From Clostridium swellfunianum (GTDB lineage: Bacteria > Bacillota > Clostridia > Clostridiales > Clostridiaceae): a stretch of 64,000 nt of DNA. The DNA lies in the NCBI RefSeq assembly GCF_023656515.1, contig NZ_JAMOFV010000006.1, forward strand, positions 2,772,035 through 2,836,034. Direction: 5' to 3'. Both the position numbers and the translations under genes were made by a program. This document shows, piece after piece, positions 48,040 to 57,995 of this stretch. Within the stretch, counting starts at the first letter, position 1; each line of letters opens with the position of its first letter. The notes beneath the pieces were generated by a model. That model was not told the origin of the DNA and ran no database searches. It worked only from the letters and a program-made list of their open reading frames with translations.

Positions 48040-48831
48040 CTAATAGTGTATGCTCACAGCGCTGCCTACAGGAATATTGTCATAAATCCATTTGGATTCC
48101 TCCACAGGTACTCTTATGCAGCCATGAGATACAGGAACACCTAATTTATCTTTTTCCTCTTCTATTATATTACCATTTTTATCTGTAGGTATAGAGTGTA
48201 TTAAATAATTTGAAAAAAATTTAATATAATATTTGCCTCCTTGATTATATTTAGGACTAAAAAAGAAGGTTCCCTTATTTTGAATTTCAAAATTGCCAAC
48301 AGGAGTTTCTGTATCAGCATTTCCAATAAGCCCTGTTGAACATTTTATTTCTCTTAGTTCTTTATTATCTTTATAAATAAAAATAAGTTGTTTTGTCAAA
48401 TCCACATCTACCTTGTATGTAGTTTTTTTATTAATCTCTCCAGATAAGTTATCCTTATTTTTTCTTACCCATCCAAACCTTCCATTATTATCTTCACAAT
48501 AAATATAACCATTTCTTTCATTATAAGCAACTATAACATCATTTTTTCTTAAATACCTTAACAGCTTGTCACTACCGCTACTATCAGAATATACATTTAC
48601 TCTATCACCGCTTATGTAGTAAGTTTTTTTAAAGCTTGTATTAGAGTAAAAGGTAGTTATATCATCCTGATACTTATTTTTTTCTGAATCAGTATCAATA
48701 TGTTCAACTTGTATAACTTTTACATCATCCGAATTTATTTCTTTATTTTCCTTATCTAAATCCATTAAAAAAGGAGGTAAAAATATAATTGAAAGTGTAA
48801 ATAGAGTACTTAGTACCCAAGTCTTTTTCAT
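48040..48831 (-). CDS. L,D-transpeptidase with SH3 domain
   Basis: 263 residues. A membrane anchor (about 5-22) is followed by a bacterial SH3-like domain (about 70-125) and a YkuD catalytic domain (about 137-263). The active-site sequence is SHGCIRVP with the nucleophilic Cys, and a conserved His lies upstream in YLIHSIPTD. It makes 3-3 cross-links or attaches groups to peptidoglycan outside the membrane. It lies 17 bp upstream of the FAD dehydrogenase gene. Confidence 0.92.
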   Translation of the reverse strand: MKKTWVLSTLFTLSIIFLPPFLMDLDKENKEINSDDVKVIQVEHIDTDSEKNKYQDDITTFYSNTSFKKTYYISGDRVNVYSDSSGSDKLLRYLRKNDVIVAYNERNGYIYCEDNNGRFGWVRKNKDNLSGEINKKTTYKVDVDLTKQLIFIYKDNKELREIKCSTGLIGNADTETPVGNFEIQNKGTFFFSPKYNQGGKYYIKFFSNYLIHSIPTDKNGNIIEEEKDKLGVPVSHGCIRVPVEESKWIYDNIPVGSAVSIHY

Positions 48832-48912
48832 TAGAATGCCTCCAATACCAAAGTATTATCATCTTAAACAATATGCTCATACATTGGTATTCTTTACACT
48901 TTCAGAAATAAT

Positions 48913-48950
48913 AAACAGCAAGACTGCTTTAAATTTCTGTCTTGCTGTTT
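48913..48950 (-). terminator. Terminator of the UPF0182 gene
   Basis: Perfect 12-bp arms AAACAGCAAGAC / GTCTTGCTGTTT enclose a 14-nt loop, four bases past the stop, followed by TTATTATTT on the minus strand. Confidence 0.85.
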
Positions 48951-48954
48951 AATT

Positions 48955-51681
48955 CTATTTATTAAGTTCGCTTAGTATATCCTGAAGATTTTTGATATAT
49001 TCTCCGTATTTAGCCCAATCTCCATTTTTCTGAGATTCTATAGCCTTATCAAATATGTCCTTTGCATTTTTTATCTTTTCTTTAATATTAGGGTCTGCTG
49101 TACCAGGATTGTTTGGTACTGCTGGTACATTTGGAGTTTGAGGCTGAACTTCAGTATAGTTAAATATTTGCTGCAGAGCTATATCTATGCTATCAACAAG
49201 TATAAGTTTATCGCCAAAGCCAACAACTATCCTTTTCATTTCAGGTATGCTGTTTTTACCTGTAGCTCTTAAATATATAGGTTCAACATACAACAGAGAG
49301 TTATTTATTGGAATAATCATCGTATCTCCGTACATAATTTCAGAACCTTCTTTATTCCATAGGGATATTTCCTTGGAAATAACAGGATCCTGATTTATTT
49401 TCTGTTTGAACAAATATGGACTGTAGATAGTCTTTTGTGTTGGGAATTTATAAAGAACTAGCTTTCCATAGTTTTCTTTATCCATTCTTGCTCCAAACAA
49501 AGCAACCATATTATCTTTATTTCTCATATTGAAATATTCAAGCAGTATCATTTCTTCCTTATCATGATTAGGAAGCTTCATAACAACATAAGCACCTTCA
49601 TTAACTTCCTGATCCTCGCCAACCTTCTTTTGGGTTTTAGATACCTCCCAAAGGTCTTCTCCGTTATAGAATACTCCTGGATCTGTCATATGATATTTGC
49701 CAAGTATAGTGTTTTGAACATTGAACAGGTCCTCTGGATATCTAAAGTGATCTTTTATATCTTGAGATAATGTATTAATATCCTTAAACAAGCTAGGGAA
49801 TATCTTTTTATAACTTGCTGCTATTGGATCATTATTGTCTACAATATAAAAATTTGTAATCCCGTCAGATGCATCAATAACAACCTTTATGGAATTTCTA
49901 ATATAGTTTATATTTTTAACTGGTTGAGAATATGGATATCTGTCAGAAGTAGTAAAAGCATCAATTATCCAATAAAGCTTGCCTTCACTTGCCACTATAT
50001 AAGGATCACTGTCATAATTTAAAAATGGAGCAATCTTTTGAACTCTATCTTTAATATTTCTGTTTATAAGTATCTTGCTATCACTGTTGATGTCTCTTGA
50101 GAGAAGAAAATTTATATTTCTTTGATTAATAGTAAAAAGAACTCTATTTAAAAGATTCATTTTTATTCCGGCCTTACCGTCATACTTGTTCCATTGATTA
50201 TCTCCACCCTTAGGATAATCAAACTCTCTTGTATCGGTATTAACTATTGCATACTCATTTGTCTTTTCTCCAAAGTATATCCTTGGGTTATCAAGCTTTA
50301 TATTTGTACTATTTTCAGGTGGAATATCCTTTATAACAAAGTCTGGCTGGCCTTCTGTGGTTACAGAATTAACTTTATTCATTACAATTCCATATCCATG
50401 AGTATATATAAGGTGTTTATTTTGCCATGTACTTGCATTTCCTTCAAGCTTTTGAAGATCTATTTCTCTTGGCGCAACAAAAACTTGATTATACTTTCCG
50501 TTTATATTATATCTATCTACGTCTATATCATTAAAATCATAGTAGTATCTTATAACTTGTACTTGGTTGTAAAATTCAAGTGCTGGTTTATAAGAATTAA
50601 TTTTTATATTATTTATTGTATCATCATTTGCCCTTATATCTTCCTTTGTTAAATTGTTTTTAACCTCAAAGGTACTCTCTTCAATTTTATCAATGTTGTA
50701 TGCCTTTCTAGTAAAAGCTATATTATTTTCTATATACGGCTTCTCAAGGCTTATTTGATTTGATTTCACTAAAAACCTTTCAACTGCAACAGAGGTTAAT
50801 GTTTCACCAACTATAAGCACAAATATGAGAGCAACTGAAACAATTATAGGTTTAACCTTAGACCTTAAAACACTTATAAATACAACTATAGCTGAAATAA
50901 TAGAAAGAATGCTTATTATTCTATAAAAAACTAAAGTAACTTTTGTATCAGTATACCCTGCTCCAAATACAACACCTGTTGGGCTATATACTAAATTCCA
51001 CCCTCTTATCATATAACCTAGAGAAAGCATTAGAAGAATTAGCGCAGATACCACAGCAAGCTGCTTTCCTGCAAATCTAGTAAGACCACTTTTAATTACT
51101 CTTACATTATTAAAAGCTCCTCTAATATCCCCTGTAAAAAACCTATCTTTAGCATTCATAATAAAGTAAATAACTAAGGTTATTGCAACTAAGAACACTA
51201 GAAAAGAAATAACTGCAGCATATAGGGACTCTATAAGAGGGAGTTTGAATATATAAAAGGATACATCTCTGCTAAATAGAGGGTCCTTTAAATCAAAGCT
51301 TGTAGCATTGCTAAATTGAAGTATTCTATACCAATAGGTTGAAGCTATGCCAAAGGATATTAAAAATGATATTATTGCATTTACAATAATAAATATCTTT
51401 TTCTCTGTTGCCTTTTTGTTTGGAGTAATCTCAACAATATTGGCGATTTTTATAAAGCTTGCCCTAAGACTTCTGTAGTATATCCAAATAGCAATATAAA
51501 CTATAAGAAAAATAGGTACCAAAAGCTTAAGTATGGCTAGTACTTTAGTAAAGTAGATATTAAGATAATCTACTTCAATAAACCATTTAACATTAACAAT
51601 AAAATTAACTATTGTGTCAAAAAACACTGCAGCTAAAATAATTAAAAATAGGGTTGTAAAACCAAAAAATCTTTTTTTCAT
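48955..51681 (-). CDS. UPF0182-family membrane protein
   Basis: 908 residues. Seven membrane helices occupy the first ~310 residues, followed by a large soluble region containing the family signature around YYDFNDIDVDRY, HLIYTHGYGIVMN and FIIDAFT-like turns (WIIDAFTTSDRYPYSQP). The C-terminus has a Pro-rich linker and a short helical tail (about 860-908). The family is widespread in Gram-positives and has no confirmed function. It lies 24 bp after the DUF362 gene, probably in one operon. Confidence 0.9.
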   Translation of the reverse strand: MKKRFFGFTTLFLIILAAVFFDTIVNFIVNVKWFIEVDYLNIYFTKVLAILKLLVPIFLIVYIAIWIYYRSLRASFIKIANIVEITPNKKATEKKIFIIVNAIISFLISFGIASTYWYRILQFSNATSFDLKDPLFSRDVSFYIFKLPLIESLYAAVISFLVFLVAITLVIYFIMNAKDRFFTGDIRGAFNNVRVIKSGLTRFAGKQLAVVSALILLMLSLGYMIRGWNLVYSPTGVVFGAGYTDTKVTLVFYRIISILSIISAIVVFISVLRSKVKPIIVSVALIFVLIVGETLTSVAVERFLVKSNQISLEKPYIENNIAFTRKAYNIDKIEESTFEVKNNLTKEDIRANDDTINNIKINSYKPALEFYNQVQVIRYYYDFNDIDVDRYNINGKYNQVFVAPREIDLQKLEGNASTWQNKHLIYTHGYGIVMNKVNSVTTEGQPDFVIKDIPPENSTNIKLDNPRIYFGEKTNEYAIVNTDTREFDYPKGGDNQWNKYDGKAGIKMNLLNRVLFTINQRNINFLLSRDINSDSKILINRNIKDRVQKIAPFLNYDSDPYIVASEGKLYWIIDAFTTSDRYPYSQPVKNINYIRNSIKVVIDASDGITNFYIVDNNDPIAASYKKIFPSLFKDINTLSQDIKDHFRYPEDLFNVQNTILGKYHMTDPGVFYNGEDLWEVSKTQKKVGEDQEVNEGAYVVMKLPNHDKEEMILLEYFNMRNKDNMVALFGARMDKENYGKLVLYKFPTQKTIYSPYLFKQKINQDPVISKEISLWNKEGSEIMYGDTMIIPINNSLLYVEPIYLRATGKNSIPEMKRIVVGFGDKLILVDSIDIALQQIFNYTEVQPQTPNVPAVPNNPGTADPNIKEKIKNAKDIFDKAIESQKNGDWAKYGEYIKNLQDILSELNK

Positions 51682-51705
51682 AAAACTATTCCTTTCAACT
51701 ATGCT

Positions 51706-52866
51706 TTATCTATCCATTCCAAGCAGCTTTCCAAAGGTAGTATTTTTAGTTTCTATTGCTCCCACTGGGCATAACTCCTGACAGCAGAAACATCTAATAC
51801 AAGCCTTCATGTTCCAAGTTGGCTTTAGCTTATTATCCTTATTAACCATATTAATAACTTTTCCTTGCTCAGGGCAAACTTCTTCACATCTTTTACATCC
51901 TATACACTTATCGTCTATTAATGAAGGGCTTGGAGCCAACATTCCAGTTAGAAATCTTGATACTGTCGGATTTGAAAAGTGAAATGCCCCCCCTTGTCTA
52001 GTAAGCTTAAAGTTTCTAGCCTTCATTGACTCTATCTTTTCTCCCACAACTTCAATATCCCTTGGAAGCACAGCTCCCCATTTGCTATCATAAACTTCTT
52101 TTAAAGTTGGGGTCTTAAGAGGATCATCATAACCTATAAGTCTTACCGCTACTGAATCAACAGCACTTATGCTATCTCCCATAATAATTGTATCCATTTT
52201 GTGTGGATTTCCATTCTTCGGACCATTACCTTCCATGGCAACAATACCGTCAAGTATAGCAAAGCTTGTTCCCACAAGTGTATTTAAGTCTAGAAGCATT
52301 TTGCAGAAATTATTAGCATCAGGCATTCTTGTATGCCAGCCTGCTTTTTGAGTTCCTGAGATACATCCAAACTGATTTTTAATTGCTCCAGTAAAATAAG
52401 CCATAGCATGAGTTTTAAGCTTTGGAAGACTTATAACTACATCGGCTTCATATGGAGCCTTTGCAATATCCCAAGATTTGCAAAGTATTGAGTTATCCAG
52501 CTTGACATGAACAGTTTCTGTAAAAGAATCAAACTTAACTCCATACTTGTTAGCAACCTCCATAAGACCGCTCTTTTCTGCAGCCTTTCTTGAATCTCCG
52601 AACCCAGGAGAATCTCCAAAGGTTATATCATTTGTATACTCCTTAACTATTCTTATAACTGCTTCAAACATTGCATAGTGAGTTACTACAGGTGAACCTG
52701 CCTTTTCTATACTAAGCATGTTAGGCTTAAGCAAAACCTTGCTTCCCTGTGGTATAAGCTTTCTAAGATACGCCTCTCCACCTAATAGTTCAAAGCCTTC
52801 TCTTAGCTTTTTCTCTATTAAATCTACATCATAATCTATACACTTTAGTAATGCTACTTTTTTCAT
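51706..52866 (-). CDS. DUF362 protein with two [4Fe-4S] clusters
   Basis: 386 residues from the ATG at 52866 (the five upstream codons contain its GGAG site). The DUF362 domain (about 1-290) has SKVLLKPNMLS-like and VISLPKLKTHAMAYFTGAIKNQFG motifs. The C-terminal ferredoxin has CIGCKRCEEVCP and CIRCFCCQELCP, eight cysteines for two [4Fe-4S] clusters. Members probably act in anaerobic redox chemistry, but no reaction is established. It follows niaR by 21 bp. Confidence 0.9.
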   Translation of the reverse strand: MKKVALLKCIDYDVDLIEKKLREGFELLGGEAYLRKLIPQGSKVLLKPNMLSIEKAGSPVVTHYAMFEAVIRIVKEYTNDITFGDSPGFGDSRKAAEKSGLMEVANKYGVKFDSFTETVHVKLDNSILCKSWDIAKAPYEADVVISLPKLKTHAMAYFTGAIKNQFGCISGTQKAGWHTRMPDANNFCKMLLDLNTLVGTSFAILDGIVAMEGNGPKNGNPHKMDTIIMGDSISAVDSVAVRLIGYDDPLKTPTLKEVYDSKWGAVLPRDIEVVGEKIESMKARNFKLTRQGGAFHFSNPTVSRFLTGMLAPSPSLIDDKCIGCKRCEEVCPEQGKVINMVNKDNKLKPTWNMKACIRCFCCQELCPVGAIETKNTTFGKLLGMDR

Positions 52867-52887
52867 AAGCTCCATCTCCATGCAGTA

Positions 52888-53403
52888 TTAATCTGAAATT
52901 AAATATTTTCTTTCCTTAAGTTCTTTTATAATTCTATCAATAATTTCTTCATTGTCTGCTTCAATAGTGTGAATATGAACTCCTCCTGTTAACGTAGATA
53001 AAGGTTCTGCCTTGTATTGTTTAAATTTTTCTATAAAGTTCTGAACATCATAGAGAGTTTTAATCATCAGCATACCTCTCATTTCACCATAAAGAGGATG
53101 TTCTATTATAACATCTTCTATAGTTCCTCCAAACTTTACAATGCAGGTTAGTTCATCTTCTATATTTTCTGACCTGTGACTTACGGCTATAATTCTTTTT
53201 ATCTTATGCTTATTTTCCTTAGGGGTTATATAGCCTTCAGGAGTTGCAATAACATTTAAGCCCTCAGCTCTTAATATTGCAATATCCTTTACAATAACCT
53301 GCCTGGTAACTCCATATTCCTTGGCTAAGTCCTGTCCCTTTTGCGGCTCTTTTCTATTTATTAAAAGTTCCTTTATAAACCTTCTTCTTTCACTCGAACT
53401 CAT
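52888..53403 (-). CDS. niaR: NiaR-type transcriptional repressor of NAD metabolism (HTH + 3H)
   Basis: 171 residues. The N-terminal helix-turn-helix (about 5-58) with GQDLAKEYGVTRQVIVKDIAILR is followed by a 3H domain with conserved histidines in AVSHRSE, IIEHPLYGEM and GGVHIHTIE, which bind metal and niacin. NiaR represses NAD synthesis or niacin transport genes when niacin is plentiful. No nad or niaP gene is in the window, so it acts at a distance. It lies 41 bp after the HD-domain gene, with a terminator in between. Confidence 0.92.
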   Translation of the reverse strand: MSSSERRRFIKELLINRKEPQKGQDLAKEYGVTRQVIVKDIAILRAEGLNVIATPEGYITPKENKHKIKRIIAVSHRSENIEDELTCIVKFGGTIEDVIIEHPLYGEMRGMLMIKTLYDVQNFIEKFKQYKAEPLSTLTGGVHIHTIEADNEEIIDRIIKELKERKYLISD

Positions 53404-53424
53404 TTATATGCTCTCCTATTCTAA

Positions 53425-53446
53425 AAGCGTGGATAAATCCACGCTT
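53425..53446 (-). terminator. Terminator between the HD-domain gene and niaR
   Basis: AAGCGTGG pairs with CCACGCTT around a 6-nt loop and is followed by TTTAGAATAG on the minus strand. The second arm reaches the HD-domain stop codon. Read-through into niaR is possible because the T run is short. Confidence 0.75.
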
Positions 53447-53942
53447 AGTTTCTACTGTCACAAGCTTTTAGTATGTCTAATTCTCTATCACCAACAATAG
53501 AATTATTATGGTGATTTTTTATAAGATAAAGAAATCTTTCATTATAATTACCTATATCTTTTAAAATATTATAGCCCTTCTCTGCATGATTATAGTATAC
53601 ATCAACACTTTTTAAGCTGTTTAATCTTTTCAGCTTTCCCTTAGATATACTATCTATCATTACCATTAAAGACTTTTCTATAGGATTAAGAGTTTTACAA
53701 ACCTTACCTATGTCATGAAGCAGAGCTACCTTTATTAAAACTTCATTACTAATTTCATCTTCTTTGCATATCCTTAAAACATCTTGAGCTACATTTATAC
53801 AATGCTTTTGCTCATAGGTAGCCAGCTTATTAAAAAGCTGCTTTTCATTATCATTTAAAATATTATCAACAAAATCTTTATCCTTTGAATCCATCTTAGA
53901 AATCAGCGACCAGTAGAACTGCTTTACTCTATATAAAGACAT
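53445..53942 (-). CDS. HD-domain phosphohydrolase
   Basis: 165 residues. The HD motif LLHDIGKV, the first His in EQKHCINVAQDVLRIC, the His in YYNHAEKGYNIL and the final Asp in LKACDS provide the metal site. Small HD proteins hydrolyse nucleotides or cyclic dinucleotides. The substrate cannot be inferred. The gene starts the block that also holds niaR and the DUF362 gene. Confidence 0.85.
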   Translation of the reverse strand: MSLYRVKQFYWSLISKMDSKDKDFVDNILNDNEKQLFNKLATYEQKHCINVAQDVLRICKEDEISNEVLIKVALLHDIGKVCKTLNPIEKSLMVMIDSISKGKLKRLNSLKSVDVYYNHAEKGYNILKDIGNYNERFLYLIKNHHNNSIVGDRELDILKACDSRN

Positions 53943-54126
53943 ATCATTTCACCTTGTTCTTTCTAGCATACACTTACATTTTAATACATTTGATTATACT
54001 AGTCTATTAACAATTTGTTAATGAGATTTTACTTTTTCTAAATACTTTGATTTTAATGAATTTATGCATTAATATAGAATGTGAGTTAAATTTATGGAGT
54101 CTATAGCACGAGGGGGGGCTAATTCT

Positions 54127-55413
54127 ATGAAGTTTTTTCAGAAATTAAATTTTAAAAATGGAAGTAAAAGCACGTTGGATTATAATCTGCGTATAAACAA
54201 TTTAAATGGCATCTTGCAGGCTTTATCCATAAACTTAGTAGTGCCTTTTGCAAGTATTTATACCAAAAGACTTAATGGCACAGATAATGATATTGCCCTT
54301 TTAAATGCCTATCCATCTATATTTTCTATCCTTGCAGTTTTTTTAGGTACATACTTATTTAGAAAGTTTAAAAACAAGAAAAAAGTAACTGCTTTGTTCT
54401 TTGGTCTTGGACGTTCTTTCTTTTTGCTATTTATATTTATTCCTTTTCTTCCAGCATGGCTAAGACCTGGATTATTTGTACTCCTATACGGTGCTATGAG
54501 TTTTCCAAATTCTATAGCTAATATGGGCTGGCAATCTTACCTTGCAGATTTGTTTCCCGAGAAATGGAGAGGTAGAGCTTTTTCAAGAAGAAGTTCTCTT
54601 TCTACTATAAGCGCACTTATTGTAACCCTTATAACAGGAAATCTGCTTTATTTTATTCCTAAAAATGATTCTCAACGAATGCTATTATACCAAATATTCT
54701 TTATTATAGCTTTTATCGTAGCTATATTTGAAGTTTTATCTCTTATAAAACACAGACTAGATAGGAATAATAAACAAATTGAAACCATTACTGAATTTAA
54801 AAACGAATCACTAATCGATAGCCTTAAAAATATATCAAAGCTTGTTATATCAAATAAACGCTTTTTAGATTACTGTATTTGCGTAGTTATATTTCATTTT
54901 GCTTGGCAAATGGGATGGCCAATATTCTTTACCTACGAGTATGACATACTTCATTCAAATGAACTTTGGTCATCTATTATTGCTACAGTTTCCTCAATTT
55001 TTCAAGCTTTAACTTTCCCATTATGGCAGAAGCTTTCAGAGAAAAAAGGAAATACTTTTGCTATAGCCTTAGCAGTTTTAATTATGTCTATAACCCCGTT
55101 TTTGTATATAGTATCTAGAAGCATAGTCCATGTAGTTATTTTTAATGTCATAACAGGTGCAGCAGTTGCTGGTACGGTACTACTTCTTTTAAGCAACCTT
55201 TATGAATCAGCTCCAAATGAAAATAGAACTCTTTATATAGGTATTTATACTGTGCTGACAAATATAACTTTAATGTTTGCACCTATCCTTGGAATGAAGC
55301 TTAAGGGATTAACAAATATTTATATAGCTCTAGCTGTTGTAGGAATTCTTAGGTTTTTATCTGCAGTTGTTTTCTATCTTAGATATAAAAAATACAAGAA
55401 AGCTAGCCTTTAA
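54127..55413 (+). CDS. Major facilitator superfamily transporter
   Basis: 428 residues and about 12 membrane helices. The ATG at 54127 is chosen because GAGGGGGGG lies eight bases before it; an upstream ATG at 54094 has no site. The cytoplasmic loop FRKFKNKKKVTALFFGLGRS and the region FPEKWRGRAFSRRSS resemble MFS_1 proteins. The substrate is unknown. It is the only plus-strand gene in this half of the window and it converges on livF. Confidence 0.88.
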   Translation: MKFFQKLNFKNGSKSTLDYNLRINNLNGILQALSINLVVPFASIYTKRLNGTDNDIALLNAYPSIFSILAVFLGTYLFRKFKNKKKVTALFFGLGRSFFLLFIFIPFLPAWLRPGLFVLLYGAMSFPNSIANMGWQSYLADLFPEKWRGRAFSRRSSLSTISALIVTLITGNLLYFIPKNDSQRMLLYQIFFIIAFIVAIFEVLSLIKHRLDRNNKQIETITEFKNESLIDSLKNISKLVISNKRFLDYCICVVIFHFAWQMGWPIFFTYEYDILHSNELWSSIIATVSSIFQALTFPLWQKLSEKKGNTFAIALAVLIMSITPFLYIVSRSIVHVVIFNVITGAAVAGTVLLLLSNLYESAPNENRTLYIGIYTVLTNITLMFAPILGMKLKGLTNIYIALAVVGILRFLSAVVFYLRYKKYKKASL

Positions 55414-55427
55414 TTGGCTAGCTTTCT
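55397..55427. terminator. Bidirectional terminator between the MFS gene and livF
   Basis: Perfect 12-bp arms AGAAAGCTAGCC / GGCTAGCTTTCT enclose a 7-nt loop. The MFS stop (55411-55413) lies in the loop and livF ends three bases beyond. Short T-rich stretches follow on both strands. Confidence 0.85.
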
Positions 55428-55430
55428 AAT

Positions 55431-56156
55431 TTACTTCTTTGCACCTTCACCTAAATAAGCTTTCTTGACTTCTTCATTGCTTAACATTTCCTTACCCGCA
55501 CCTTTAAGCTTTATAGCTCCTGTTTCAATAACATAGCCGATATCAGCTATATGAAGAGCAGCATTAGCATTTTGTTCTATTAAGAGAACAGTAACTCCCT
55601 GTCTGTGAATTTCTTTTATAATACTGAAAATATCTTTAACTATTAAGGGGGCCAAACCTAAAGAAGGCTCATCCATCATTAAAAGCTTTGGTCGAGACAT
55701 TAAGGCTCTTCCAACAGCAAGCATCTGCTGTTCTCCACCTGATAATGTACCAGCAGACTGCCAGCTTCTCTCTTCAAGTCTTGGAAAAAGCTTGTATACC
55801 CACTCTAAGTCCTCTTTGATTTTTTTCTCATCCCTTCTAGTAAAAGCACCAATTCTAAGATTTTCTATTACTGAGAGGTTTGGAAATACTCTTCTTCCTT
55901 CAGGTACAAGAACAATTCCATTATCCACCATATTCTTAGTCTTCACACTTAAAAGGTCTTTGTCGTTATACTTTATAGATCCGCTCTTAGGTTTAACAAG
56001 CCCCATAATTGAACGAAGCATAGTGCTTTTCCCTGCTCCATTAGCACCAACCAAAGTTACAATCTTTCCTTCCTCAACTTCAAGGCTTATTCCCTTTAAA
56101 GCTTCAATACCACCATAGGACACTACTAAATTATCTATTTTAAGCATCTTCTTCAT
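55431..56156 (-). CDS. livF: Branched-chain amino-acid ABC transporter ATPase LivF
   Basis: 241 residues. Walker A GANGAGKST, signature LSGGEQQM, Walker B LLMMDEPSLGL and His-equivalent LIEQNAN are all typical of LivF. Its start overlaps the end of livG by 17 bp. It is the last gene of the livK-H-M-G-F operon. Confidence 0.96.
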   Translation of the reverse strand: MKKMLKIDNLVVSYGGIEALKGISLEVEEGKIVTLVGANGAGKSTMLRSIMGLVKPKSGSIKYNDKDLLSVKTKNMVDNGIVLVPEGRRVFPNLSVIENLRIGAFTRRDEKKIKEDLEWVYKLFPRLEERSWQSAGTLSGGEQQMLAVGRALMSRPKLLMMDEPSLGLAPLIVKDIFSIIKEIHRQGVTVLLIEQNANAALHIADIGYVIETGAIKLKGAGKEMLSNEEVKKAYLGEGAKK

Positions 56157-56916
56157 TCACCCCCAGATAAGCCTCTATTACCCTCTGGTTATTTTGTATT
56201 TCATAAGGGCTTCCCTCAGCTATGGTTACACCGTAATCAAATACATAAATCCTGTCTGAAATATCCATTACAACCTGCATATGATGTTCAATCATAAAAA
56301 TAGTCAAATCAAATTCATCTCTTATTTGCTTTATGAAATGAGTTAGGTCTTCTGTCTCCTTTGGATTCATTCCTGCAGCAGGCTCATCTAAAAGAAGTAT
56401 CTCAGGATTTGTTGCAAGTGCTCTTGCTATTTCAAGTCTTCTCTGCTTTCCATAGGGCAGTGAGCTAGCTTTTTCATATTTTAAATCCATTAGACCTACT
56501 TTATCTATAAGCTCTAGAGACTTATCAAGCATCTGTTTTTCTTCTCTTCTATACCTAGGAAGCTTAAATACAGAACTAAAAACGTCAGACTTTATGTGAA
56601 GATGATTAGCTATAAGCACATTATCAAGCACGCTTAAGTCCTTAAACAATCTTATATTCTGAAAGGTTCTAGCTATTCCCTGCTTTGTTATCTTGTCCGG
56701 TTTAATTCCTGTAATATCTTTATCCTTGTAACATATTTTTCCAACTGTAGGTGTATAAACTCCTGTTATCATATTGAAGGCAGTGGTTTTTCCTGCTCCG
56801 TTAGGCCCTATTAAAGCTACAATTTCACCTTGATTAAGCTCAAGGTTGAAGTCCTTAACTGCAACTACTCCGCCAAACTGCATAGTTATATTATCTGTCT
56901 TAAGCAAACTCATCAC
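56140..56916 (-). CDS. livG: Branched-chain amino-acid ABC transporter ATPase LivG
   Basis: 258 residues. Walker A GPNGAGKTT, the LivG-type GIARTFQNIRLFKDLSV, signature-region LPYGKQRRLEIARAL, Walker B LLLDEPAAGMN and MIEHHM are present. It overlaps livM by four bases (ATGA-type junction). Confidence 0.96.
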   Translation of the reverse strand: MMSLLKTDNITMQFGGVVAVKDFNLELNQGEIVALIGPNGAGKTTAFNMITGVYTPTVGKICYKDKDITGIKPDKITKQGIARTFQNIRLFKDLSVLDNVLIANHLHIKSDVFSSVFKLPRYRREEKQMLDKSLELIDKVGLMDLKYEKASSLPYGKQRRLEIARALATNPEILLLDEPAAGMNPKETEDLTHFIKQIRDEFDLTIFMIEHHMQVVMDISDRIYVFDYGVTIAEGSPYEIQNNQRVIEAYLGVNEEDA

Positions 56917-57995
56917 TCGTTACCTCCTTTTTGTAGAGGCTTTCTTGTTATTATGCTTATAAACTTATTCCAACTAAATTCCCTTGTTCCCATAAGCCCT
57001 TTGCTAAAGAACAAAACAACGACCATAAGAAGTGCTGAAAAAACAACCATTCTTAATCCCGAAATAGCTGGTATAAATAAGAAGCCTTCATCTAAGAATC
57101 TTAGTGCCTCTCCTGCAATTGTTATAACAAAAGCTGAAATAATAGTTCCTGTGATACTTCCCATACCACCAAGAACTATTATAAGAAGTATGTTAAAGGT
57201 TAATGGAAACTTGAACATATTAGGGTCTATTGTTCCTAATAGGTTTCCTAGAAGCCCTCCCCCTACTCCTGCAAAGAAGGCTCCAATCATAAAGGATAAA
57301 AGCTTATGCTTAAAGAGGTTTATTCCCATACTTTCCGCAGCTATTTCATCTTCCCTTATTGCTTTTAAGGCTCTTCCATAGCTGCTGTTTATAAGTTGTC
57401 TCATAAAAAATATGGTAAATAACGCAATTCCAAAAGTCCACCATAGATTTGTTGTATTTGGAATACCCTTTATTCCTAAAGCTCCATTTGTAATGCTCTG
57501 AGTGTTTGTAAATACTATTCTTATAATTTCAGCAAAGCCTAATGTGGCTATTGCTAAATAATCCCCCTTAAGCTTAAGTACAGGTGCACCAATTAAAAAA
57601 GCTACAAAAGCTGATAATAATCCTGCTATTAATAGTGCAGGTAGAAATGGAAGACTTATATTTTCCAAGGGTTTTACTATAGGTACCATGAAAAAATTTT
57701 GTGCTTTTGTTGCTGCAGACATAGTTAATAGCGCAGTTACATATGCTCCTACAGCCATAAAGCCTGCATGTCCTAAAGAAAATAAACCTGTAAAGCCATT
57801 TATTAAATTCATACTAAGCCCAAGAACTACATATATGGCACAGTTATTTAGTATTCTTACTACATATCTGTCTAAAAACATATTTGCAAATACTACAAAT
57901 AAAAGAACTAAGGCTAAAGCCCCATATGTGAGCATTAAATTTCTATTACTAAAAAATTTTTTAATACTTTTAAAAATCAACTTCATTTTACTCAC
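56913..57995 (-). CDS. livM: Branched-chain amino-acid ABC transporter permease LivM
   Basis: 360 residues with about ten membrane helices. LGLSMNLINGFTGLFSLGHAGFMAVGAY (given as a region) and the ATPase contact GRALKAIREDEIAAESMGIN are LivM hallmarks. It abuts livH with no gap. A C-terminal polar tail follows the last helix. Confidence 0.95.
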   Translation of the reverse strand: MSKMKLIFKSIKKFFSNRNLMLTYGALALVLLFVVFANMFLDRYVVRILNNCAIYVVLGLSMNLINGFTGLFSLGHAGFMAVGAYVTALLTMSAATKAQNFFMVPIVKPLENISLPFLPALLIAGLLSAFVAFLIGAPVLKLKGDYLAIATLGFAEIIRIVFTNTQSITNGALGIKGIPNTTNLWWTFGIALFTIFFMRQLINSSYGRALKAIREDEIAAESMGINLFKHKLLSFMIGAFFAGVGGGLLGNLLGTIDPNMFKFPLTFNILLIIVLGGMGSITGTIISAFVITIAGEALRFLDEGFLFIPAISGLRMVVFSALLMVVVLFFSKGLMGTREFSWNKFISIITRKPLQKGGNE

